Assembly: GCA_964237235.1 (NCBI GenBank)
Contig: CAXSGY010000014.1
Span: 1-64,000 of the forward strand
Length of the DNA: 64,000 nucleotides
Source of the DNA: GCA-002050365 sp964237235
GTDB lineage: Bacteria > Acidobacteriota > Blastocatellia > Pyrinomonadales > Pyrinomonadaceae
Direction: 5' to 3'
The notes beneath the pieces are model-generated. The model saw only the letters and a list, made by a program, of their open reading frames with translations. It made no database searches and had not been told where the DNA came from. The position numbers and the translations under genes were made by a program. This document shows positions 44,099-52,938 of the stretch, in pieces; the stretch's first letter is position 1; each line of letters begins with the position of its first letter.

Positions 44099-47056
44099 TT
44101 ACTCAATCGTCAATTTGTTTAACTTTAACAAAGCCTGCGCCAGTTCGAGACGCGTCAGCGCGTTGTTCGGGGAAAACCGGTTGTTGCCGGTCGAGAGAAA
44201 ACCTTTTTGCAGAGCGACGGCGACATAACCGCGCCATTCGGTCGGGATTTGATTCGCGTCAATTAACGTTAACGGAAGCGTCGCCGTATAAGTCGAAGAT
44301 TGCAGATTTGCGGCTTTGACCAAGGCGACGGCGGCGATTAATCTGGTTGCCGCCTCGTCCGGTCGGAATTGCGTGTCGGATGCGTCGAAAATTAATTTTC
44401 CGTTCGGCGATTTTTGCACGCTTTCGACGGCGATTCTGGTCGTCAAATCGGTCACGTCCAAATACAGCGGATTGCCGGCGAGATATTGCGGAACGCGACC
44501 GCCGCGAATAAAAGCATTCGCTAAATCGTTTCTGGAAACGATTCCGAACGGTCGAAATCGTCTTCCTTCGGGCAGCATCTCGAACGAGCGGAGACTTTCT
44601 TTGATTAAAGCCTGCGTCTGCGGCGAAAGCGTTTGAATATCGCTCAAAGCGACGATCTGCGCCCGCGTCGTTTGGACGCTGCCGAAAAATTCCTGATTCG
44701 TTCCGACTCCGGCGGTATGGCTGACAACCGAGCGCAGCGCGGTCGGCGGACTATTCAATGTCAATTGTTCGCGCTTGCCGGTAAAGCCGGGCGTGTTCAG
44801 ATAATTTGAAGAACCGACGACGTTGCCGCTTCCGTCAACTAATTTCAAAGCCAGATCGCTCGTGGTGAAAATATTTCCCCAGGCGATTTTGACCGTTGAC
44901 TGAACCGCGTCGCTCGAAATGTTAACCGGCGTTTCGACGGTCGAGCCGAGCGCGACCGTGCCGGAAAAATTCTGCGTGTCGGAAGTGGCGAAACTGACGA
45001 TTTTTCTTTCGAGAACGCTGCGGAAAATACCCATCCGGCGAGCAGCAAACGCCGACTGCAAAACCGCCGCGTAAACATTTAACATTCCCGCGCCGACTTC
45101 GTGCCGGAAATACGGCGGCAGCGGCGTAGCCGAGTTTTGCAAAATGTTTTTAATTTGCGCGGGCGTTAAATTAGGATTCGTCTCCAACATCAAGGCGATT
45201 GTTCCGGCGACCTGCGGCGCGGAAAACGAAGTTCCGCTGGCGGTCGTGTAGAAGGGAAGTTCGCCCGGTGTCAGGCGCGTCGTGTCCGCGCCGTTCGCAA
45301 TGCCTGAAATTCCCGTCTGCGAAGTCGTCGCGCGCAGGCTCGCTACGTTGACGGCGGGCGCGACCAAGGTCGGGCTAAACTGACGGCTGCCGAAAATGCC
45401 GCGCGATGAAAAGCCCGCCAGTTTGCCTTTTTCATCGGTCGCGCCGACGCTGATCACCCACGGCGCGGCGGCATACGGATTCAAAGTTCCGTTGCCCGGA
45501 CCGTTATTTCCGGCTGAGAAAACGACGCTGACGTTATTTTCCGTTAATAATTTGGTGGCGATGTTGACCGGATCGTTAAAATCGAAAACGGTGTCGGCGG
45601 AAAAGCTGCAATTGACGACGCGGGCATTGTAGCTCGCGCCGCGGTCAAGCAGATAATCGAAACCGGCGAGAACGTATGTCAGATTCAAATCGCCCGCGCT
45701 CATTCCCAAAATCTGCGCTCCGGGCGCGACACCGCTGAATTTTCCGCCCGAATTCGAGCCGCTCGCGGCAATCAGACCGGCGACGAAGCTGCCGTGTCCG
45801 CTGACCGGATCGGTATTCGGCAAATTTTCAATCGGCGCGGGAAACGCAAAACCGACGCTCGCGCTCTGCGTATCGGCGAGCCGCACGTTCTGAATGACGT
45901 GGTTTGCTAAATCGGCGTGTTGCGAATTTACGCCCGTGTCGAGCAGCGCGACCGTGACGTTGCGACCGGAGACGGGCATTCCGTAATTTTTAATCTGCAA
46001 ATCGCGGTCAACCGCGACGCGCGACGCGCCGGTTTGCGCGAGAAACGAATCAGCGTTGAAATTCAAAGTCCGGTTGCCGTAAATCGAGCGCACTTGCGGA
46101 AGATGCGAAACGGCGAGCAGCTTGCCGCGCGTCGTCGTGACGGAAACAAACGGCAGACGGCGATATTTTGTGCCGCCGGCGATGCCGATTTGCTGTAGCT
46201 GCATTAAATCGCCGTCGGTCGGGTAATGATGAAAAACGATGACTGCGTTGATACTGCTGTCGTCGGTCGCCTGATTAAGCCGCACCGCCAATTCGGGGTC
46301 AACGCTCTGCAAGCCGGTTGATTGAGTGATGCCGTCGCCGTCCGCGCCCGTGAAAACAACGCCGTCCGCGCCGTTTATCGTAATTCCATCGGCACCCGTT
46401 AAAGTAATTCCGTCCGCGCCCGTCAAAGTAATTCCGGTCGGCGCGATCAAATTTGAAATCGCGCCGTCCGCGCCGGTTAAAGTGATTCCGTCGGCACCCG
46501 TCAACGTGATTCCGTCCGCGCCGGTTAAAGTGATGCCGTCCGCGCCCGTCAAAGTAATGCCGTCTTCGGCAACGCGCTCAACTCCGTCCGCGCCGGTCAA
46601 AGTAATGCCGTCCGCGCCCGTTAAAGTGATGCCGTTCGGCTTGCGAATGACAACCGAATCGGCTTTTCGCGCAACGCCGTCCGCGCCGGTTAGAATAATG
46701 CCGTCCACGCCGTTTAAAGCCATTCCGTCTGCGTCAACCAAACTAATGCCGTCCGCGCCGGTCAAAGTTATTCCGTTCGTGCCTGTATAAGTCGAACTGT
46801 CCGCGCCGGTCAAATTAACGCCGTCCGCGCCGGTCAAAGTAGTGCCGTCCGCGCCCGTTAGAGTGATGCCGTTTGATTGATAGCTTAAAAAATTATCTGC
46901 ACCCGTCAGCCCGATGCCGTCTGCGCCGGTCAGTGTGATGCCGTCCGCGCCGGTGAGCGTGATGCCGTTAGAATTTGTTACAAAAATTCCCGCCTGAACC
47001 GTATTGAATCCGAACGTCAAAAGCAGTAAAAGGCAGATTGAAAAGCGGAATTTCAT
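44099..47056 (-). CDS. S8 subtilase with N-terminal GITLTGAD octad repeats and SLH-like tail
   Basis: 985 residues, secreted. Signal peptide 1-22 (ending TVQA). Residues 31-239 consist of 23 octapeptides, 12 of them exactly GITLTGAD, with two irregular spacers. An I9-like propeptide region spans about 265-330. The catalytic triad is complete: Asp373 (VALLDTGVN), His421 (GHGSFVAG) and Ser610 (SGTSFSAPQVAG), with the oxyanion Asn in SAGNNG. After it come a beta-sandwich region and SLH-like repeats (about 860-980: RNDLANAFIRGG, FSPNNALTRLELAQALL). The octads probably form a stacked beta-structure; the SLH-like end suggests surface attachment. Both are inference. Confidence 0.93.
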   Translation of the reverse strand: MKFRFSICLLLLLTFGFNTVQAGIFVTNSNGITLTGADGITLTGADGIGLTGADNFLSYQSNGITLTGADGTTLTGADGVNLTGADSSTYTGTNGITLTGADGISLVDADGMALNGVDGIILTGADGVARKADSVVIRKPNGITLTGADGITLTGADGVERVAEDGITLTGADGITLTGADGITLTGADGITLTGADGAISNLIAPTGITLTGADGITLTGADGITINGADGVVFTGADGDGITQSTGLQSVDPELAVRLNQATDDSSINAVIVFHHYPTDGDLMQLQQIGIAGGTKYRRLPFVSVTTTRGKLLAVSHLPQVRSIYGNRTLNFNADSFLAQTGASRVAVDRDLQIKNYGMPVSGRNVTVALLDTGVNSQHADLANHVIQNVRLADTQSASVGFAFPAPIENLPNTDPVSGHGSFVAGLIAASGSNSGGKFSGVAPGAQILGMSAGDLNLTYVLAGFDYLLDRGASYNARVVNCSFSADTVFDFNDPVNIATKLLTENNVSVVFSAGNNGPGNGTLNPYAAAPWVISVGATDEKGKLAGFSSRGIFGSRQFSPTLVAPAVNVASLRATTSQTGISGIANGADTTRLTPGELPFYTTASGTSFSAPQVAGTIALMLETNPNLTPAQIKNILQNSATPLPPYFRHEVGAGMLNVYAAVLQSAFAARRMGIFRSVLERKIVSFATSDTQNFSGTVALGSTVETPVNISSDAVQSTVKIAWGNIFTTSDLALKLVDGSGNVVGSSNYLNTPGFTGKREQLTLNSPPTALRSVVSHTAGVGTNQEFFGSVQTTRAQIVALSDIQTLSPQTQALIKESLRSFEMLPEGRRFRPFGIVSRNDLANAFIRGGRVPQYLAGNPLYLDVTDLTTRIAVESVQKSPNGKLIFDASDTQFRPDEAATRLIAAVALVKAANLQSSTYTATLPLTLIDANQIPTEWRGYVAVALQKGFLSTGNNRFSPNNALTRLELAQALLKLNKLTIE
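46340..46966 (-). repeat. 24-bp tandem repeat tract encoding GITLTGAD octads
   Basis: About 23 imperfect 24-bp units in the 5' part of the S8 gene. Third-codon positions vary among units while the peptide is kept (for example ACT/ACG/ACC-type Thr codons), indicating selection on the peptide rather than recent copying. On the opposite strand it gives a spurious Pro/Ser/Val open frame. Confidence 0.9.
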
Positions 47057-47194
47057 AAATTAATGTTTCGGCTTCTGAATTATCGGCTAAATAAGTTTTT
47101 GTAAATGCTCACGATACAAATTTTTTGATTAAATTCAAGACGTTTTCGACCGGAAATATTGCTAATAAGGTATGCAAAAATTATTCCTTATAAT

Positions 47195-47458
47195 AGTAAC
47201 TTCAACAATAGTCGGTTCGACTTAATAAATTCTTGAGATGGAATTCGTCAAAGGCGAAAACGGGGATTCAAAAAAACGAAAAAAAATTTCGCGCCCGAAG
47301 CAACCGCCTTGCCGGACGCGGCATCAAGTTTAATAGGCTATTGAGTCGAGCCTTTTTGATTTTTTTGAGTATTAAAGCGCGGCTTACAAGTCTACCAACA
47401 GGTTCCTCCTGTTTCTTTTTCCCGCCGAGAACGAGACTCGGCGGTTTTTTTGTTTTTA
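47195..47458 (+). ncRNA. Candidate small RNA with tandem terminators
   Basis: A consensus -10 box TATAAT at 47189-47194 lies upstream of 260 nt that encode no protein. They contain a weak hairpin followed by CTTTTTGATTTTTTT (47335-47365), a hairpin AACAGG/CCTGTT near 47395-47412, and a strong intrinsic terminator (47422-47458). No -35 box is evident and no known RNA family is recognised (6S, tmRNA, RNase P and SRP hallmarks were not found). Confidence 0.4.
47422..47458 (+). terminator. Strong intrinsic terminator without an upstream protein gene
   Basis: Perfect 8-bp stem CCGCCGAG / CTCGGCGG (47422-47429 with 47437-47444) followed by TTTTTTTGTTTTT. There is no + strand protein gene for 3.6 kb upstream, so it must end some other transcript. 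Confidence 0.8.
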
Positions 47459-47471
47459 CGGATTTTACAGA

Positions 47472-47516
47472 CCGGAGCGAGAAACGTCCTTGCCTGCATT
47501 AAGCGTCGCTATCAAT
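47472..47516 (+). repeat. REP-like element, left member of the third pair
   Basis: CCGGAGCGAGAAACGTC then CTTGCCTGCATTAAGCG. Partner in inverted orientation at 47711-47749. Hairpin repeat J lies between them. Confidence 0.75.
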
Positions 47517-47597
47517 GCGAAAAAACATTCGGACAAATCTGAATCAAACGGGCGCGAGACATTTGGATAGTCTGACAATATAAACTTAAAAATTTTT

Positions 47598-47671
47598 AGC
47601 CACGAATTGCACGAATAGACGCGAATAAGTTTAATTAAAATAATTCGTGTCTATTCGTGCAATTCGTGGCT
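47598..47671. repeat. Hairpin repeat J, CACGAATxx units
   Basis: Arms 47598-47626 and 47643-47671 (29 nt, one mismatch), units CACGAATTG and CACGAATAG. It is placed between two inverted REP-like elements, so three nested or adjacent hairpins fill this intergenic region. Confidence 0.9.
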
Positions 47672-47710
47672 CACTTTTCTTAAAAAAATCGTGCGAAACA
47701 TTTATTTGGG

Positions 47711-47749
47711 CTTCGCGCACAATGCAAGCAAGATGCTTCTCGCTCCAGA
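47711..47749 (-). repeat. REP-like element, right member of the third pair
   Basis: CTTCGCGCACAATGCAAGC then AAGATGCTTCTCGCTCCAG: inverted relative of 47472-47516 and of the copies at the RAYT gene. It ends 11 nt from the stop of the S41 protease gene. Confidence 0.75.
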
Positions 47750-47760
47750 CCATATATATT

Positions 47761-49476
47761 TTATTTCTGCTGACTTTTGCGCGCCGCCGAAGCGAGCTGT
47801 CCGGCGCGCGGCAAAGTTTGAATCGCTCTTCCGACCTGCGCGTCGGTTTCGATTAAAATTTGATTCGCCGCGACATTGCCGAAAGCCGCCGCGCCGAAGT
47901 TATAGCGCAGCCGCGTTTTGATAAATTCTTTTTCCGCCTCAATCGCCTCCGCCGAAATCTCCGGGTAATTCGCGCTCGAAACGTAATTCTTAAAAGCGTT
48001 GAAAATTTCGTCCGTCACTGGAAAATCCGTCGAGCGCACGCGCTTGCCGAATTGAATCGGTTTACTGACGCGATAATTTTCAAAACTTCCGATTTTGCCG
48101 CCGCCGATTTCTCTCGAAAAAAAGAATAAAGGGTCAAGCAAAGCCAGCTCGTTTTCGTTCATCGTCTGGTTTTTGACCGGCTCGTCGGGCGCAATGCCGT
48201 CGCCGCCGAAAACCTTTCGTCCGGTGACGGTTTTCGCTGCCTGTTTGGATTTTTCCGCGTCGGTCAAAGAGATTTTGTGATTGAAATAATCGTATAAATC
48301 GCCTTTTGAATAATCGCGCTGAATCAAGCGTCCCGAAGGCGTGTAGTATTTCGCCGTCGTCAAAGTCAAGCCCGAACCGTATGGCAGATTGATGACGCTC
48401 TGCACGAGACCTTTGCCGAACGTCGTTTCGCCGACGATCAAAGCGCGGTCGTAATCCTGCAAAGCTCCGGCGACGATTTCCGAAGCCGACGCGGTGCCGT
48501 CGTTGACCAGCACGACGAGCGGCATCGTTTCCGCCTGGCGGTTCGCCGACTTCCAGACGCGGTTGTCAATCTGAAAACGTCCGCGCTGCGTTAAAATCGT
48601 GTCGCCGGCGGGCAGAAATTTTTCCGCAACGCGCACGGCTTGTTCGACAATGCCGCCGGGATTTTCCCGCAAATCCAGAATCAGGGAAGTCATTCCCTGT
48701 TCGCGCAAACCGGCGAGCGCGGCGTTTAATTCTTCAAAAGTCGTGTAGTTGAAACCTTCTGACAAATCAATATAGCCGATGTTTTGCCGCAAAAGATATG
48801 CGTCGGGAATCGAAGGCTGCGGCACGCGGTTGCGGCGAATTTCAACCGTTTCCGTCTTCAAAGAATCGGCGCGTTCGACGACGATTTTGGCAATCGTGCC
48901 TTTTTTGCCGCGCACCTTATCGCGCACGTAAGCCGAAGATTTGCCAATCATCGCTTCGCCGTTGACCGAAACGAGTTTATCGCCGAAGCGCAGACCGGCG
49001 CGGAACGCGGGCGATTCGGGAAAGGTCGAAGTGACATAGGTGTCGAACACGCCGTCTTTTTTATAATTGACAATCGTCGCGCCGATGCCGAAATATTCGC
49101 TGCGCTGGTCGGTCAGTAAATCGGCGTATTCGTTCGAATCGAAATAATTTGAATGCGGGTCGAGAACGCGGAGCATCGCGGTCATCGAAGATTTGGCGAG
49201 TTCGTTGTAGTCGAGTTTTTTTCCTTCGACGTAATTATCGCCGATCACTTCGAGCGCGGCATTAAAATCGTCGGTAATACGTTCGCCGTCGGTCGTTTGC
49301 TGCGTTTTCGCCGGAACGGTTTCGTTAATTTGCGGAACCGAAGCGGCGAACGACGAACCGCTGGCGATCTTAAAAGGCTCGCCGCCCGGCAGTTGGGAAA
49401 TCGCTTTTTCCTGCGCGAAGGCGGCGTTTCCGAGAAGCGCGAAAATAACGAGCAGATGAAAAAGATTTCTCTTCAT
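47761..49476 (-). CDS. S41 C-terminal processing peptidase with PDZ domain
   Basis: 571 residues from MKRNLFHLLVIFALLG, which begins a signal peptide ending AAFAQ; the longer frame to 49572 adds nothing family-like. Domains: N-terminal helical region, PDZ (about 125-205: RSEYFGIGATIVNY, PAFRAGLRFGDKLVSVNG), then the catalytic core with LDLRENPGGIVEQA, NDGTASASEIVAGAL (nucleophile Ser) and TTFGKGLVQS (Lys). A C-terminal extension of about 180 residues follows. Full-length paralog of the partial protease at the left edge. Role inferred: periplasmic processing protease. Confidence 0.92.
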   Translation of the reverse strand: MKRNLFHLLVIFALLGNAAFAQEKAISQLPGGEPFKIASGSSFAASVPQINETVPAKTQQTTDGERITDDFNAALEVIGDNYVEGKKLDYNELAKSSMTAMLRVLDPHSNYFDSNEYADLLTDQRSEYFGIGATIVNYKKDGVFDTYVTSTFPESPAFRAGLRFGDKLVSVNGEAMIGKSSAYVRDKVRGKKGTIAKIVVERADSLKTETVEIRRNRVPQPSIPDAYLLRQNIGYIDLSEGFNYTTFEELNAALAGLREQGMTSLILDLRENPGGIVEQAVRVAEKFLPAGDTILTQRGRFQIDNRVWKSANRQAETMPLVVLVNDGTASASEIVAGALQDYDRALIVGETTFGKGLVQSVINLPYGSGLTLTTAKYYTPSGRLIQRDYSKGDLYDYFNHKISLTDAEKSKQAAKTVTGRKVFGGDGIAPDEPVKNQTMNENELALLDPLFFFSREIGGGKIGSFENYRVSKPIQFGKRVRSTDFPVTDEIFNAFKNYVSSANYPEISAEAIEAEKEFIKTRLRYNFGAAAFGNVAANQILIETDAQVGRAIQTLPRAGQLASAARKSQQK

Positions 49477-49704
49477 AAAAGGAGATAAACGGAAAATATT
49501 GTTGTCGGCTTTGTGGCGAATCTTACAAAAATATCCGTCCGGACGCAACCTCGAAAAACGCGCCGCCGGCAAAATACAAATTCAATTTTTACAAGCGGTT
49601 CTGGAAAGGCGCAATCGGCGCGGTTTTCCAGCAAAAAAGAACGGGGCGGAAAATCGCGTCCGAATGCTTGAAAACAAACGGCAAAGTGAGCGAAAATCCT
49701 TTCT

Positions 49705-50481
49705 ATGTCCGACGCTCAATTTACCGATTTGGAAGCAAAATTACGTTCGATTGTCGAAACGGTTGACGTGGCGAACGCTTTGACCGCGCCTTTGTCTCTG
49801 TCAATCGAAAATCTTTTGAAGATTTCCGCCGCCGAACTGAATTCCGAAGAAGCGTCGGTTCTAATCCGCGACGGCGACGGCGGCGATCTGCGTTTTTTGT
49901 CGGCTATCGGCAAGGTCGCCGAGCATTTGAAGAGTTTAAAAGTTCCGGCGGGCAAAGGCATCGCGGGCTTCGTTTTTTCTTCCGGGCAACCGATGGCTCT
50001 GGCGGATGTCGGCGACGAAGATTCTTTCTACGCCGAAGTTGATCGGCAAACCGGCTATTCGACGCAGACGATTTTAGCCGCGCCGCTGCATTACGAAGGC
50101 GAAGTGATCGGCGTTCTTGAATACGTCAACCGCGTCGGCGACCCGCCGTATGAGCCGTTCACGTCCGCCGAGATGGACAAAGTTTCGCTGTTCGCCGAAG
50201 CCGTTGCCTCTCTGGTCAACGCCTACGAATCGGCGAAATTGTTCAGAGATTTGGGCAACAAAATGCTCGCCGACGACGAAAAGTTGAAGCTCGAAGAAGC
50301 CCGCGAATGGCTCAACGATTTGCGCGAAACGAGCGCGCACAAGGAAATGATTGATCTTGCCCTGACCCTGCGCGAACTCGCTATGCGCGGCAAAGCCGAG
50401 CGGCAGATGTGCAAGGAAATTTTAGAATCAATTCTGCGTTTTTCCGACCAGGAAACGGAAGCGAGCTATTTGAGTTTTTAG
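49705..50481 (+). CDS. GAF-domain protein
   Basis: 258 residues, cytoplasmic. GAF domain about residues 25-170: LKISAAELNSEEASVLI, VPAGKGIAGFVFSSGQPMALADV, AAPLHYEGEVIGVLEYVN, then a helical or coiled-coil tail (KLKLEEAREWLNDLRE). The ligand is unknown. The next gene, 59 nt downstream on the same strand, is a signal-less subtilase, so the GAF protein may sense a small molecule and control it; that link is inference. Confidence 0.85.
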   Translation: MSDAQFTDLEAKLRSIVETVDVANALTAPLSLSIENLLKISAAELNSEEASVLIRDGDGGDLRFLSAIGKVAEHLKSLKVPAGKGIAGFVFSSGQPMALADVGDEDSFYAEVDRQTGYSTQTILAAPLHYEGEVIGVLEYVNRVGDPPYEPFTSAEMDKVSLFAEAVASLVNAYESAKLFRDLGNKMLADDEKLKLEEAREWLNDLRETSAHKEMIDLALTLRELAMRGKAERQMCKEILESILRFSDQETEASYLSF

Positions 50482-50540
50482 GAACATCGGAAAGAGGTAA
50501 ACTTGTTCTCCTTTTTCGACAGACATTATTTAGTGAAAAT

Positions 50541-51368
50541 ATGACGACGGTTCGGGCTTATCACACACACGAAAACGCAGGCGAAAACATCTCGCCGTCG
50601 GCGTATTTTCACATTGACGAAACGTGGCGCGCGCGCACCGGCAAAGGCGTGAGCGTCGCCATTATTGACAGCGGAATCGAAACTAATCACCCGGATTTAA
50701 CCGGCAAAGTTAAAGAATCGGTCGAAGCCAGAGCCGACAACAAGCGCATTGTTTTCGATAAATGCGAAGGCGGCGATTCCGCCGGACACGGCACGGCGTG
50801 CGCCGGAATAATTTCGCGCATCGCGCCCGAAGCCGAATTCTACAGCATCAAAGTTTTGGGCGCGGGCGGACTCGGCGACGGCATCGCCTTTCTCGCCGGT
50901 CTCGAATACGCCGTCAAAAACAAATATCAAATTATCAATTTAAGTTTGGGAACGACCAAGCCGCAATTTTTCGCGCCGCTGCACGATTTGCTCGACCGCG
51001 CTTATCAAGCCGGCTGCATCGTCGTCGCGGCGGCAAACAATCTGCCGCAGCCTTCGTTTCCGTCGGTTTTTTCGTCGTCCCTGATTTCGGTCAGCAAACA
51101 CGAAGACACAGACCCGTTCAACTTCGGTTTTCGCTACGGCGAAATCATCGAACTGACCGCGCCCGGCGTTAACATCCGCACGCCGTGGCTCAACAACAGT
51201 TATAAAAGTTTGACCGGCAACAGCTTCGCCTGCCCGCACATCGTCGGCATCATCGCGCTGCTGCTGGAAAAATATCCTGCGCTGACACCGTTTCAGGTCA
51301 AATCCGCGCTTTATGCAATTGCCAAAGAAAATCTGGAACGCGAACAAACAACTCAGTCGGAGGAATGA
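50541..51368 (+). CDS. Small cytoplasmic-type subtilase (S8)
   Basis: 275 residues from the ATG at 50541; the longer frame overlaps the GAF gene. No signal peptide and almost no propeptide: the domain starts near residue 35. Triad: Asp in VAIIDSGIETNHPDL, His in AGHGTACAGII, Ser in TGNSFACPHIVGI (Ala where GTS-M is usual). The oxyanion Asn is in VVAAANN. A compact, probably intracellular or self-secreted protease. Follows the GAF gene, suggesting a regulated pair. Confidence 0.88.
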   Translation: MTTVRAYHTHENAGENISPSAYFHIDETWRARTGKGVSVAIIDSGIETNHPDLTGKVKESVEARADNKRIVFDKCEGGDSAGHGTACAGIISRIAPEAEFYSIKVLGAGGLGDGIAFLAGLEYAVKNKYQIINLSLGTTKPQFFAPLHDLLDRAYQAGCIVVAAANNLPQPSFPSVFSSSLISVSKHEDTDPFNFGFRYGEIIELTAPGVNIRTPWLNNSYKSLTGNSFACPHIVGIIALLLEKYPALTPFQVKSALYAIAKENLEREQTTQSEE

Positions 51369-51505
51369 AATATTCGTTTCCGAAAGACTTTGAGGCAACG
51401 CTCCGCGCGACAACTTCCACTAATAGTCAAATCAAAACCTTTTGCGTTTTAGCACGTAAAATGATTTCATAAATCTACGTTTCACTCTGACAAAACATTG
51501 AAAAA

Positions 51506-52906
51506 ATGAAAAATAAAATTATGTCTGTGGCGGCAAGCGGTTTAGTGGCGATTTCACTCGCGACCGGCGCGTTCGCTCAAATGACGGAAAATAAAAAGGA
51601 TACGAAAATGTCAACAAACTTTAAATTACAACCGCTCAAACTCGAGCAATACTCGCTCGATAACGGTTTGCGCGTCGTTTTAAATCAGGACAATGCCGCG
51701 CCGGTCGTGTCGGTCGCGGTTTATTACGATGTCGGTTCGCGCAACGAGCGGATGGGGCGCACCGGATTCGCGCATCTGTTCGAGCATATGATGTTTCAAG
51801 GCTCGGAAAACGTCAAAAAAGCCGAGCATTTTCAATACGTCTCGAACGCGGGCGGCACGATGAACGGCACGACCAACACCGAACGCACGAATTATTTCGA
51901 GGCGTTGCCGGCTAACCAGTTGCCGCTCGGTCTCTGGCTCGAATCCGACAGAATGCGCTCGTTGGCGGTGACGAAGGAAAATCTCGACAACCAGCGCAAC
52001 GCCGTGCAGGAAGAAAAACGTCTCGGCGAAAACCAGCCGTTCGGTAAAGTTTTCAACGAATTATCACCGATGATTTACAAAAATTTCGCCAACGCGCATT
52101 CGGTCATCGGTTCGATGGAAGATTTGAACGAAGCGACGGTTGACGACGTGAAGGAGTTTTTCCGCATCAATTACGCGCCGAACAACGCCGTTTTGGTTGT
52201 TTCCGGCGCGTTCGATACGAAAGAAGCGAAGGATTTGGTGAGCAAATATTTTGCGACGATTCCGAAACAGCCGAAGCCGCCCGCGATTGACGTGACCGAG
52301 CCGAAGGAAGTCGCCGCGACTTATAAAAAATTTGAAGATCCGCTCGCGCCGTTTCCGGCATTTATTTTGGGCTGGAAAATTCCGCAACGCCGCACGCCGG
52401 ATTTCGACGCGCTTTCGCTCGCCGGAAAAATCATCAGCGAAGGCGAAAGCTCGCGTCTTTATCAAAAATTGGTGAAGGGCGACGAATCGGTTTTGCAGCT
52501 CGTCAGCTTTACCGACGAGCGGCGCGGACCTTCCGGGTTTTTGATTTTTGCGATTCCGAAACCGGGCAAGGATTTATCGAAAATTCGCGAAACGATTGCA
52601 AACGAAATCAAGGATATTGCGACCAACGGACCGACCGCCGAAGAAATGCAGAAGCTGCATAATAACTTGATTAACGACGCGGTGCGCTCGCGCCAGTCTT
52701 CGATGTCGAGAGCGCAGTCAATCGCCGAATACGCGCTTTACGACGGCGATCCGACGCTCATTAATTCGGAACTCGACGATTTACTGAAGATTACGCCGAC
52801 GCAGATCAAAGACGCGGTGAACAAATATCTGAACACCGACAACCGCGTTCTGCTCGACATCGTGCCGGGCGGCAAAGCGGACAAAACGGCGGCGGGAGAA
52901 AACTAA
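51506..52906 (+). CDS. M16 zinc peptidase, active subunit, secreted
   Basis: 466 residues with signal peptide (ending GAFAQ). Inverted zinc motif HLFEH in TGFAHLFEHMMFQGSE (about residues 90-94), with the third ligand Glu about 75 residues on (NAVQEEKRL). M16 C-terminal domain in the second half, including GESSRLYQKLV. Shows the pattern of the catalytic half of a two-subunit M16 peptidase; the other half follows 32 nt downstream. Role inferred: degradation of peptides in the periplasm. Confidence 0.93.
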   Translation: MKNKIMSVAASGLVAISLATGAFAQMTENKKDTKMSTNFKLQPLKLEQYSLDNGLRVVLNQDNAAPVVSVAVYYDVGSRNERMGRTGFAHLFEHMMFQGSENVKKAEHFQYVSNAGGTMNGTTNTERTNYFEALPANQLPLGLWLESDRMRSLAVTKENLDNQRNAVQEEKRLGENQPFGKVFNELSPMIYKNFANAHSVIGSMEDLNEATVDDVKEFFRINYAPNNAVLVVSGAFDTKEAKDLVSKYFATIPKQPKPPAIDVTEPKEVAATYKKFEDPLAPFPAFILGWKIPQRRTPDFDALSLAGKIISEGESSRLYQKLVKGDESVLQLVSFTDERRGPSGFLIFAIPKPGKDLSKIRETIANEIKDIATNGPTAEEMQKLHNNLINDAVRSRQSSMSRAQSIAEYALYDGDPTLINSELDDLLKITPTQIKDAVNKYLNTDNRVLLDIVPGGKADKTAAGEN

Positions 52907-52938
52907 AAAAACGGTTTGAAAAAAGAGGGAAAATTAAT

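Noticed and set aside
46326..46790. 155-codon + strand frame rich in PSAPVKV repeats
   Set aside because: It is the antisense mirror of the GITLTGAD repeat tract; the - strand frame has signal peptide, full protease domains and a stop in the right place.
47195..47458. Known structural RNAs (6S, tmRNA, RNase P, SRP) for the candidate ncRNA
   Set aside because: None of the hallmark conserved motifs could be found by eye.
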